Of a stretch of DNA of 64,000 bases, positions 53,816 through 61,673 are shown piece by piece. Origin of the DNA: Pontibacter sp. SGAir0037 (lineage in GTDB: Bacteria > Bacteroidota > Bacteroidia > Cytophagales > Hymenobacteraceae); assembly GCF_005491705.1 (NCBI RefSeq), contig NZ_CP028092.1, forward strand, positions 2,542,001-2,606,000. Direction: 5' to 3'. Made by a program: the position numbers and the translations under genes. The first letter of the stretch is position 1; every line of letters begins with the position of its first letter. The notes under the pieces were generated by a model. The model saw nothing but the letters and a program-made list of their open reading frames with translations. It ran no database searches and was not told the origin of the DNA.

Positions 53816-53869
53816 AACCCCTGTTGCCAGAATGAAAATCTGAAGTCCTAACCCCTAGACGAACGGACC
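53798..53869 (-). tRNA. tRNA-Glu (TTC anticodon)
   Basis: 72 nt on the minus strand. Acceptor GGTCCGT pairs with ACGGACT (one G-U); D-arm TCTAGGGGTTAGGA; anticodon arm TCAGA-TTTTCAT-TCTGG with anticodon TTC; T-arm AGGGG-TTCGATT-CCCCT; discriminator A. CCA is not encoded. Its 3' 18-19 bases are duplicated at 50907-50925 as an attachment site. Confidence 0.95.
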
Positions 53870-53889
53870 GTGTTACTGCATTGCGGGTG

Positions 53890-53920
53890 CAAATATAGCA
53901 GGCGTTTTTTACAACACAAA
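53890..53920 (-). promoter_or_regulatory. Promoter of tRNA-Glu
   Basis: On the minus strand TTTG (53920-53917), a 19-bp gap, then TATATTTG (53897-53890), ending 20 bp before the mature tRNA. An excellent match to the Bacteroidota housekeeping promoter. Confidence 0.85.
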
Positions 53921-54063
53921 CAATTGCCAAAAATTTTAATAAAAAATTTCTACAGCAAAAGCAGAACCAGCCTATATTGCAGCTCCCTTTAGCAGAAGCA
54001 AACATTACACTATGTCTTTCGTTATATTTATAACTCAATATAATAATCTAATATTTCCCATAT

Positions 54064-54336
54064 ATGGCTAAAAGTGCACAATATGTAGGTGTTACACCAG
54101 AAGTTTATAGTCAGTTAAAAGACAAGCTTAAATCGGTAGGTCTGAGCCTGGAAGGCAATAGTGGCAACATCAAAGAAAAAGGTGTTTCGGCAAAGTATAA
54201 CTATAACCCCGAAGAACAGGTGCTTGATATAAGCGACCTCTCAGTAGGATTTCCTGCCAGCATGATGCTGAACTCTGACAGCCTTGTCCAGAAAATGACA
54301 CAGATGATTGAACAGTACGGCGGTAGAGCCAAATAA
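54064..54336 (+). CDS. Hypothetical 90-residue protein
   Basis: A small soluble protein (MAKSAQYVGVTPEVYSQLKD, then YNYNPEEQVLDISDLSVGFP and MTQMIEQYGG). The alternating pattern suggests an alpha/beta fold. No family is recognised. It has good protein-like composition and an ATG start. It lies 84 bp before the next plus-strand gene. Confidence 0.7.
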   Translation: MAKSAQYVGVTPEVYSQLKDKLKSVGLSLEGNSGNIKEKGVSAKYNYNPEEQVLDISDLSVGFPASMMLNSDSLVQKMTQMIEQYGGRAK

Positions 54337-54420
54337 ATGTAACCTATAAAGCCATCAACTGTTAAACTGCGTATAACGCTAATGTAATTTTTGAATTTAA
54401 TTGTAAAGCATATACAAACT

Positions 54421-54711
54421 ATGGAAAACGAAAATAAACAGAATCAGGGAGGCAAATCCGGTGAAGGAGTTTTGCAGTTGCTGCAGCCTCATGATATGTC
54501 AAAAACCGTAGAATCTGCCATGCACGTGGTGCAGGGCAGGCACGAAAAGCTACCAGAATTACTGCATGATGTGGGCACACTGGTTATAAAAGGAGCCAGA
54601 AAGTTAAGTACTCCCCAATTGATCTTAGCGGCAGGCGCGGCGACTATTGCAGCAATACTGCTTTCTCGCTATGCAGCCAACCACGATTTCGATTTTGAAG
54701 AGGCGGCTTAA
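54421..54711 (+). CDS. Hypothetical protein with one C-terminal membrane helix
   Basis: 96 residues from the ATG at 54421 (the frame is open to 54391). A polar N-terminus (MENENKQNQGGKSGEGVLQL) precedes an amphipathic region and one hydrophobic helix (LILAAGAATIAAILLSRYAA) followed by an acidic tail DFDFEEAA. No family is recognised. It is followed by a strong terminator. Confidence 0.7.
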   Translation: MENENKQNQGGKSGEGVLQLLQPHDMSKTVESAMHVVQGRHEKLPELLHDVGTLVIKGARKLSTPQLILAAGAATIAAILLSRYAANHDFDFEEAA

Positions 54712-54732
54712 GCTTTTGTTATTATACCGGAT

Positions 54733-54769
54733 CCCCCTCTGCTGGCACCAGCAGAGGGGGATTTTTTTT
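54733..54769 (+). terminator. Rho-independent terminator
   Basis: A 13-bp GC-rich stem (CCCCCTCTGCTGG/CCAGCAGAGGGGG) followed by eight Ts. Confidence 0.92.
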
Positions 54770-54884
54770 GCACGCCGCCATCTTGGTACAAGAATTGATA
54801 ACAGCAATATATATAGCAAAGCGTTATATAGGCGTTGGTAAAAATGTATAGGCGCCGCTAATAAACACGAATCAATTTAAAAAG

Positions 54885-55589
54885 ATGAAAAAAACCTATT
54901 TGATCACCCTCCTGCTTTTATTTTGTGGTATGATGCAACTACAGGCACAGCAAATTATGCCACCGCACATTAATGTGAGCGGCACAGGCGAAGTTAAGTT
55001 AAAACCCGACGAGGTGGTTTTGAGTTTTGGTTTCGAAGTAAGAGACAAAAGCCTGGAAAAAGCCCGTAAGCAGGTAGACTCTCAATCTTCCTCCGTTATT
55101 TCTTACCTCAAGAAACAAGGTATTGATGAGCGGCTTATTCAAACTTCTTATGTAAGCGTTTACCCCATGTATCAGGGAGGAGAATTTGCCAATGCTGCTC
55201 CGGAGTTTTACATGGCCCAGAAAACTATGACGGTAGTAGTAAAGCAGCTAAATAAGTATGACGAACTGGTAGCCGGTTTGTATAAAGCAGGTGTGAATCG
55301 TGTAGACGGAGTATCTTTCCGGGTATCTGAGCTGGAGAAACACAAGGCAGAAGCACAGAAACGTGCCGTGAATAATGCCAGACAAAAAGCCCAGGCACTG
55401 GCAAATGAACTGGGCAGCAAAACAGGCCGTGTTTATGCCATCAACGAGACCTCCGGCAGCAACAATCCGAGTCCGGTTTATGCCAAATCACTCCGAATGG
55501 AAGCCGACATGGCTGGCGATGGCCCTTCCATTGCTGGCGGTGAAGTACTGGTTACTTCTTCTGTGCAGGTTACTTTCCTGCTGGAGTAG
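54885..55589 (+). CDS. SIMPL-domain (DUF541) exported protein
   Basis: A 234-residue protein with a signal peptide (TYLITLLLLFCGMMQLQAQ). The SIMPL domain runs from INVSGTGEVKLKPDEVVLSFG through SYLKKQGIDERLIQT, the repeated KTMTVVVKQLNKYDELVAGLYKAG and ARQKAQALANELGSKTGRVYAI. E. coli YggE is the nearest well-known member; the family is linked to stress tolerance and cell-surface maintenance. A single gene ended by a strong hairpin. Confidence 0.92.
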   Translation: MKKTYLITLLLLFCGMMQLQAQQIMPPHINVSGTGEVKLKPDEVVLSFGFEVRDKSLEKARKQVDSQSSSVISYLKKQGIDERLIQTSYVSVYPMYQGGEFANAAPEFYMAQKTMTVVVKQLNKYDELVAGLYKAGVNRVDGVSFRVSELEKHKAEAQKRAVNNARQKAQALANELGSKTGRVYAINETSGSNNPSPVYAKSLRMEADMAGDGPSIAGGEVLVTSSVQVTFLLE

Positions 55590-55610
55590 CACCAGCTTCA
55601 GATATAAACA

Positions 55611-55640
55611 AAAAAGCCTCTGAGACTCAGAGGCTTTTTT
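55611..55640. terminator. Bidirectional terminator
   Basis: A near-perfect palindrome AAAAAGCCTCTG / CAGAGGCTTTTT with a small loop and A/T flanks. It follows the SIMPL gene and lies about 100 bp beyond the convergent carboxypeptidase. Confidence 0.85.
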
Positions 55641-55736
55641 GTTGCTGATCGTATTATCATAGCCAGACATTGGTAGGCTTATCAGAGCCAAAGGGTATAG
55701 AACCTTTACCACTAGTCTATGCTGGTTACCTTGTAA

Positions 55737-58547
55737 TTACCTCATCGTTTGAGAGGTTTCATTGTTTAAGTACAACTGATTGAAGAGGAGCTTGAAAGTG
55801 CCATGAGCTTGTCCGCGGAAAGTAATTTCGGGCCCGAAAGCATATAACTTACCTGCTCCTACAGGTGCGACAAAGGCGGCTATACCATCCTGCAGATACT
55901 CCTGCCCCCAGGCCCAGCCACTCCGAAGTGGCTTATTAGATGAAAACCAGGCCAGTGGTTTTATATCTCCTTTTAAAATGGCATCGGGCGTAACTTTAAA
56001 TACCGGGCTGTTGTCAAAGTACACATCTCCCTCAGATGGCATTCCCCATGCAGCTGGCTGCATAGTATCATACTTCACACGCAGGATGCTACCCGGTATA
56101 TAATACTTTGTTGACGGAAGAGATTTTTCCTGGCCTGAAGCCGTCATCTCTACTAAGGCATTACGCACTGGCAACCCAAGATGATAGGCTAAATTGGTGC
56201 TGCTGCCTATCGTAACAACAGTACCTCCTGCTTCCATAAAGGCTTTTAACTGCGGCACAGACTTATCAAGGGTTATTTTACCTAAGTGTGCCCGGTATTC
56301 TGCAGGAACATCTTTTGGGTTCGGCTCCCTGGAGGCATTGGCTCTGCTCCTGTTGTTGTTCAAATCCTGTAGAGCAGGAATGGCCCTGGTCACAAATACA
56401 ATTACATCGTATTGTTCCCGCAGTTTACCTGCATCAATATCCTGTGCATATACAAGCTTTACCGGAAAATGATACTGTTCCATTAGCCAGCGTACCCAGC
56501 CAGAAGGCATAGAACCACCATAGGTATCCCATAGTGCAATGCGTACAGGAGTTACTTTTGTGGCTGCACCGGAAGGCTGCTGGTCCACACCTTTTATGGC
56601 AAGGCTGTAGTCTGCAGCAGCTTTTTCCAAAACTGGTTTTGCTTTATCGGTTGCCGGCACAAAAAAAGAACCTTGATCGGACCCTGTATGCTGTATACGG
56701 TACACCTCTGCCCCTGCCTGCAGCAAATCATTCACGGCAATAAAAGAGTTATTTGCGCCCGCTTTTAACACATAGCCGCGTGTGGCCGCTGCCGCATCCA
56801 GGTTTCCTTTCGGAGACTGCAGTTCGCCATAAGGCACACGCTGAAAAGGGCCGTCGAAACTATCCAGTATGCGGTCGAACTGTACGCCCATCTGGTAAGC
56901 CAGTGTCCAGCCGGCTGCATCGTAAGGTCTAATAGGCGGGCCTCCCTCATATTGAAAATCATTTGGGTGCTCCTGCGGCTCAAACATATCCATTACATGT
57001 GGGCGGAAAGCTTGATTTGTTCGCACAACATAAGAACCAGCCGGATACTTCTTGTTTGCGACAGTAAACTCAGCTGTTGCCTTGTGCACCAATATGCCAG
57101 ACTTAATCAGGGCATTCACAAACGTAACAGCTGTTGGAAAATCAACCTGATCAGCCGGAATAATATACCCTCTCGGATCACGGAGAGCAGGATCTTTCAG
57201 TATGGCGTCGAAATACTTGGGCGGAATACCACCTCCCTGTCCGAAAGCAAAATCACCTTCATTGCTCTCCGATTCTTTAGCCTTGGCTTCTTTAGCCTGA
57301 TCTTTGGAATGAGCGGCATTGATGGCGTCTACGTGTTTCGGAGAAAGGGCCCAGTAGTCTTTGCTGCCCCGCTCTATAGAATTCTTCCCCATCAGGTAAA
57401 TGTTATACAACAGCTCATCGCTATGGCGTGCCGCATAATTCAGTACAGCATAATTCAGCGACACAGAATAATCGATTGACTTTCTGAAATGCCATTTCTG
57501 CGGCGTTACCGGGTTAGGCGTGGCACCATTTGGGATAAGCCGTTGTGGCACCAGCGGCACATCCTCAGGCGTAGGCCCACCAATAATCTCTGTCAGAAGG
57601 CCGATCATGTTATGGAAATAAGGCGTGGTACGCAGCCCGCCGTTCCACCAGGTAGAAAATTGTGAACCAGCACGTTGCGTGTAACCAGGCTTATCCTCTG
57701 CATTCAGACGATTGTTCATGGCGGCCCCAACGGCATCCAGGCTCGTTACCAGCAGGGGGTCGTATACATAGTTGAACGGATCGCGGTAAGGTGGGCCGGC
57801 CAGCACAGATCCCGCAGGGCCTCGCTGGTGGTGGTTGTACATAATCTGTGGAATCCACTCCACAAAAAGCTGCCGGCTGATGTTCTGCGACTCTTTCATG
57901 TTCATCATGTAGAAATCTCGGTTATTGTCATGCCCAACGTACTTCTGGTAAAGCCTGGGCAGGTGACTTAACGAACGTTTTTCAGGTTTCCGCTCCCGCA
58001 TATACCAGTTACTTACCAGTTCCTGCCCATCCGGATTGGCATGGGCCAGCAGTATAATATCCTGGTCGAGAATGCGCAGTGTTTCCTTGTCGGTACGGCT
58101 GGCTAGTTGCCAGATTGTTTCTATCAATTGATGTGCGCCCACTGTTTCGGTGGCATGCAAACCACCGTCAATCCAGATAATACTCTTCCCCTCGGCAGCC
58201 ATCGCCCGCGCCTGTTCTTCGGTCAGGTTTTCGGCACGGGCAAGCTTCTGAGAGATTTCTTTGTAGCGGCCCAGGTTCTTTATGTTTTCGGGAGAGGAGA
58301 TAATCACCATATATTGATGGCGGCCTTCTTCCGTAAGTCCCATGTCTACCAAGTTAACCCGATCGGAAGCTGCAGCCAGCTTTTTAAAGTATGCTTCCGT
58401 TTGGGTATAGGTTGCCAACTGATAATCGTCTCCTATCGTAAAACCAAAATGCTCTTTCGGAGATGGAAGCCCCTGTGCCAAAGACAAGGAAACCCGCCAC
58501 AACAAAACAAAGGCTAAGGCCAGGTAGAATTTGTAATCTTTTATCAT
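55737..58547 (-). CDS. M14-family zinc carboxypeptidase
   Basis: A 936-residue exported protein (signal about 1-25, LALAFVLLWRVSLSLAQG). The M14 domain is at about 45-400: the zinc motif H-x-x-E is HATE (131-134) in WIDGGLHATETVGAHQ; DNNRDFYMMN carries the substrate-binding Arg; and MYNHHQRGP carries the third zinc ligand. About 500 further residues form C-terminal domains including a glutamine-amidotransferase-like segment (RIALWDTYGGSMPSGWVRWL). It probably trims peptides in the periplasm or at the surface. It lies 29 bp after the M20 gene. Confidence 0.9.
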   Translation of the reverse strand: MIKDYKFYLALAFVLLWRVSLSLAQGLPSPKEHFGFTIGDDYQLATYTQTEAYFKKLAAASDRVNLVDMGLTEEGRHQYMVIISSPENIKNLGRYKEISQKLARAENLTEEQARAMAAEGKSIIWIDGGLHATETVGAHQLIETIWQLASRTDKETLRILDQDIILLAHANPDGQELVSNWYMRERKPEKRSLSHLPRLYQKYVGHDNNRDFYMMNMKESQNISRQLFVEWIPQIMYNHHQRGPAGSVLAGPPYRDPFNYVYDPLLVTSLDAVGAAMNNRLNAEDKPGYTQRAGSQFSTWWNGGLRTTPYFHNMIGLLTEIIGGPTPEDVPLVPQRLIPNGATPNPVTPQKWHFRKSIDYSVSLNYAVLNYAARHSDELLYNIYLMGKNSIERGSKDYWALSPKHVDAINAAHSKDQAKEAKAKESESNEGDFAFGQGGGIPPKYFDAILKDPALRDPRGYIIPADQVDFPTAVTFVNALIKSGILVHKATAEFTVANKKYPAGSYVVRTNQAFRPHVMDMFEPQEHPNDFQYEGGPPIRPYDAAGWTLAYQMGVQFDRILDSFDGPFQRVPYGELQSPKGNLDAAAATRGYVLKAGANNSFIAVNDLLQAGAEVYRIQHTGSDQGSFFVPATDKAKPVLEKAAADYSLAIKGVDQQPSGAATKVTPVRIALWDTYGGSMPSGWVRWLMEQYHFPVKLVYAQDIDAGKLREQYDVIVFVTRAIPALQDLNNNRSRANASREPNPKDVPAEYRAHLGKITLDKSVPQLKAFMEAGGTVVTIGSSTNLAYHLGLPVRNALVEMTASGQEKSLPSTKYYIPGSILRVKYDTMQPAAWGMPSEGDVYFDNSPVFKVTPDAILKGDIKPLAWFSSNKPLRSGWAWGQEYLQDGIAAFVAPVGAGKLYAFGPEITFRGQAHGTFKLLFNQLYLNNETSQTMR

Positions 58548-58576
58548 AGGAATGGCTATTGAATTATGTTACACTA

Positions 58577-59923
58577 CTATTTTGCTGCTACTTTGCTTCC
58601 TTTGGCAATACCTGCTTCAGACAACAGCAGAAGTAACGCCCTTTGTGCAGCCAGATAACCTTTATCGTTTATCCACCACTCATCCAGGGCATGAGCACCA
58701 CCACCCGTTCCGCCGCTACCTATGGTTACAGCCGGAACACCCTTTGAAAAAGGAATATTAGAATTGGTAGAACCGACTCTTAACATAGGTTCTGCTCCCA
58801 TAAACTGCGTGGCAGCCATAGCATGCTGCACTAAAGTATGGCCAGGGTCAATACCTCCTGCCGGACGGTCTCCTATCAGTTTTACATCTACTTCCAGGTC
58901 TGTTCCGCGCCGCTTCATCTGGTTCTCTTCTTTCAGGGCACGTTGTACGGCAGCCTGTAACAGCTTGTCAAGGCCTTCCACTCTTTCAGGACTTTCTGAG
59001 CGCATATCAACTTCCATCCACGATTCAAACGGAATAGAATTGACAGAGGTACCGCCTCCGATCACGCCCACATTGTAAGTAGCCCGGATGCCCTCTTTAG
59101 TAAATTTATCAGCATCAACGGAAAAATAATGAATGGCACGCCCCAAAGCATTGTGAGGATTGGCAAGCCCGAAAGCACCAGAAGAATGACCGCCAGGTCC
59201 TTTAAACGTGATACGGTAACGGTGCGAACCCAAGCCTCTGTTAGAGATGCCGCTCATTCCCAAGCCATCTACCGCAATATAAGCATCTATCTTCGGTCCT
59301 GTTTCAGAAAAGAGTTGTTTCACCCCCCGCAGGTCGCCCTGCCCCTCTTCGCCAACAGTACCAATAAAGAGCACATCGGCTTCTGTTTCCATGCCTGTTT
59401 TTTCCATTGCTTTTAACACCGACAGCACCATAGCCAGCCCCCTGGTATCATCTCCGATGCCTGGCGCATACAGCGTGTCGCCTTTCTGCTTTACCTGCAC
59501 ATCGGTACCTTCCGGAAAAACTGTATCCAGATGCGCCTCCAGCACTACTGTTTTCTTTCCTGATTTTCCCTCCCGTTTCCCAATCACATTACCTGCTGCA
59601 TCCACCCACACCGAATCGGCACCGGCAGCCTTTAACATTTCTGCATATTTTTTCCCCCGTACTTCTTCCTTAAAAGGTGGTGCCGGAATTTCGGTCAACA
59701 GGATATGGTCTTGCAGGGTCTGTGGCTCCAGGTCCAGAATAGCAGCAAAAGCACTTTTTACAGCCGTGTTTTTTGCCAGCGTTTTTATTTCATTCTCATA
59801 CTTCTTATCCACTGCAACCGCTTTGGGTGCCGTTGCAGATTGGGCAAAACTTTGCGAAACATTACCAAAGGCTACTGTAACTGGCAGCAAGCCAAGTAAT
59901 ATTAATCTGGTAGAATTAGACAT
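58577..59923 (-). CDS. M20-family metallopeptidase
   Basis: A 448-residue exported peptidase (signal about 1-28). Dinuclear-zinc motifs are intact: HLDTVF (His131, Asp133), GDDTRG with bridging Asp158, GEEGQGD (catalytic Glu192, ligand Glu193) and a C-terminal His near GGGAHALDEW. A dimerisation lid domain runs from about 225 to 340 (GPGGHSSGAFG). It hydrolyses peptides from the end. It forms a two-gene unit with the M14 carboxypeptidase, downstream of the SusC/SusD pair. Confidence 0.92.
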   Translation of the reverse strand: MSNSTRLILLGLLPVTVAFGNVSQSFAQSATAPKAVAVDKKYENEIKTLAKNTAVKSAFAAILDLEPQTLQDHILLTEIPAPPFKEEVRGKKYAEMLKAAGADSVWVDAAGNVIGKREGKSGKKTVVLEAHLDTVFPEGTDVQVKQKGDTLYAPGIGDDTRGLAMVLSVLKAMEKTGMETEADVLFIGTVGEEGQGDLRGVKQLFSETGPKIDAYIAVDGLGMSGISNRGLGSHRYRITFKGPGGHSSGAFGLANPHNALGRAIHYFSVDADKFTKEGIRATYNVGVIGGGTSVNSIPFESWMEVDMRSESPERVEGLDKLLQAAVQRALKEENQMKRRGTDLEVDVKLIGDRPAGGIDPGHTLVQHAMAATQFMGAEPMLRVGSTNSNIPFSKGVPAVTIGSGGTGGGAHALDEWWINDKGYLAAQRALLLLLSEAGIAKGSKVAAK

Positions 59924-60033
59924 AAATTAGTTTGAGTAGGTAGTTTTAATTATAAGTGAATCAGCTGTAAATATGCTCTGAGAAAAAATAATTCAGATGT
60001 CTGTAAGCTAAATATAATTCTTGTAAAAGGTAA

Positions 60034-60073
60034 TACCAACCGACTTTAAGTGTAGCTTCATAGTCGGTTGGTA
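60034..60073. terminator. Hairpin after susD, possible terminator
   Basis: A 12-bp inverted repeat TACCAACCGACT / AGTCGGTTGGTA with a 16-nt loop, about 120 bp past the susD stop. The T-run is poor. Nothing else is recognised in 59924-60193. Confidence 0.5.
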
Positions 60074-60193
60074 CTGTTTAATTTCCTAATTTATTATAGA
60101 TAAAAACCTGATAACATTATCAGTACTTTTTGCAGGCATGCACCTTTCAAACTCAAAGCCACAGTTATTCAGGCAACTCGATAAGAGCGGCAC

Positions 60194-61663
60194 TTAAAGT
60201 GGATTTTGCTCCATTTTAGAATTTGCGTTCATCTCTCCCTGCGGAATCAGAAACTCCCAGTCCACTTGGCCGGGCTCAACCGTCATTACAACAGCATAGG
60301 CCGTATTGTGGTTAGCTCCGGTTCGGTTAAGCGGGCTGTTGGTGCGCTTCAGGTCCAGGAACCGGAACCCTTCCCCCCACAATTCAATCCGGCGCTGAAA
60401 CAGAATCTCATTCAAAAGATCTTGCCCGGTATTACCCGACTTAACATATTCCGGGTCTCTGTTAGAAACCAGGGTAAAGAGTGTTTCGGCGGCAGCATCG
60501 TCCTGTCCCAGGCGGGCCTGTGCCTCTGCTTTAACCAGGTACATCTCAGCCAGGCGCATGTGCGGCACATCTCCAACGCTAATGGCAGCACTCTCAGCCA
60601 GGAACTTTTTAGTTGCATAGGGCGCTTTGGTACCATTTGGCGGTGCAGGTATTGATGCACCTGTGGCATCCCACATTTCAGAGCGTATATCTGTTTCTGG
60701 AATCTGGTTATACAAAGCAGAATTTATGAGCTTTGGGTTAACCCGAATGTTTGTGGAGTTGAAATTAGCCGACATATAGGCAAAAAACGAAGCAAAGTAG
60801 GTTTGCTGATCTCCGATCTGCTTACTTCCCCACAACCACTCCGGGTTATCTATATTATTAAACCCTTCAGTATATTGTGTCCGGCTCATTAACGTAGCTC
60901 CAGATTCCTCTATCACCTCAGAGGCATACTCTGCAGCCTCAGCCCAGCGTTGCATCGTAAGGGCAACACGTGCTTTCAGGCCCTTTACCACACTTACATT
61001 AAAATGCGATTTGTATGTTCTTTCATACTCCGACAACAGCGCCATTGCCTCATCCAGATCGGCATTCACCTGCGTATACACCTCCTCAACTGTTGCGCGT
61101 GGTTGCCCCTCTATTGTATTCACTAGCATAATAGGTACACCTAACTGGTTATTTGCAGCACCGGCATTATACCTTTTACCATACACCTGCACCAGCTGAT
61201 AATGCGACCATGCCCTGTAAACCAGCGCCTGTCCTTTTATAGCATTCTTATCGGCATCGGGTCCATCGGCTCCGTCTATGTTATTAATAATCATGTTGGC
61301 ATTACCAATCATCCTGTAATAGAATTCCCAAACGTACTGCGACACGCTGCTATTCATGTTACGATGATCGTTCCACCTATAAGTGCCCAGGTGCCAGCTG
61401 TTAGATGCCGATGCAAAGGCCAGGTCTTCCCCCAGGATATCAAAATTCACCTTCACCCCACCCTCTCCAAATTCACTCTGGTCGTCCTGCCGTACAAGCA
61501 TATTCCTATGTATGCCGTTTAAGGCAGCCCAGGCATTGGTCGTTGTGGTAAAAACAGATTGTGAAGATACATTATCGGTAGGTTCTACCTCCAGGTAATC
61601 TTTGTCGCAGGCAGTAACGATAAGCAGAAAAGCAACCAGTGGTGTATATAATATCTTTCTCAT
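60194..61663 (-). CDS. SusD/RagB outer-membrane lipoprotein
   Basis: A 489-residue lipoprotein with a lipobox at Cys19 (FLLIVTACDKDYLEVEP). SusD features are TTTNAWAALNGIHRNML, KGQALVYRAWSHYQLVQVYG, the TPR-like helices, and the C-terminus ILFQRRIELWGEGFRFLDLKR and LIPQGEMNANSKMEQNP. It pairs with the SusC gene 10 bp upstream. The neighbouring peptidases suggest a peptide or protein substrate (inference). Confidence 0.93.
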   Translation of the reverse strand: MRKILYTPLVAFLLIVTACDKDYLEVEPTDNVSSQSVFTTTTNAWAALNGIHRNMLVRQDDQSEFGEGGVKVNFDILGEDLAFASASNSWHLGTYRWNDHRNMNSSVSQYVWEFYYRMIGNANMIINNIDGADGPDADKNAIKGQALVYRAWSHYQLVQVYGKRYNAGAANNQLGVPIMLVNTIEGQPRATVEEVYTQVNADLDEAMALLSEYERTYKSHFNVSVVKGLKARVALTMQRWAEAAEYASEVIEESGATLMSRTQYTEGFNNIDNPEWLWGSKQIGDQQTYFASFFAYMSANFNSTNIRVNPKLINSALYNQIPETDIRSEMWDATGASIPAPPNGTKAPYATKKFLAESAAISVGDVPHMRLAEMYLVKAEAQARLGQDDAAAETLFTLVSNRDPEYVKSGNTGQDLLNEILFQRRIELWGEGFRFLDLKRTNSPLNRTGANHNTAYAVVMTVEPGQVDWEFLIPQGEMNANSKMEQNPL

Positions 61664-61673
61664 GTTCTTAAGC

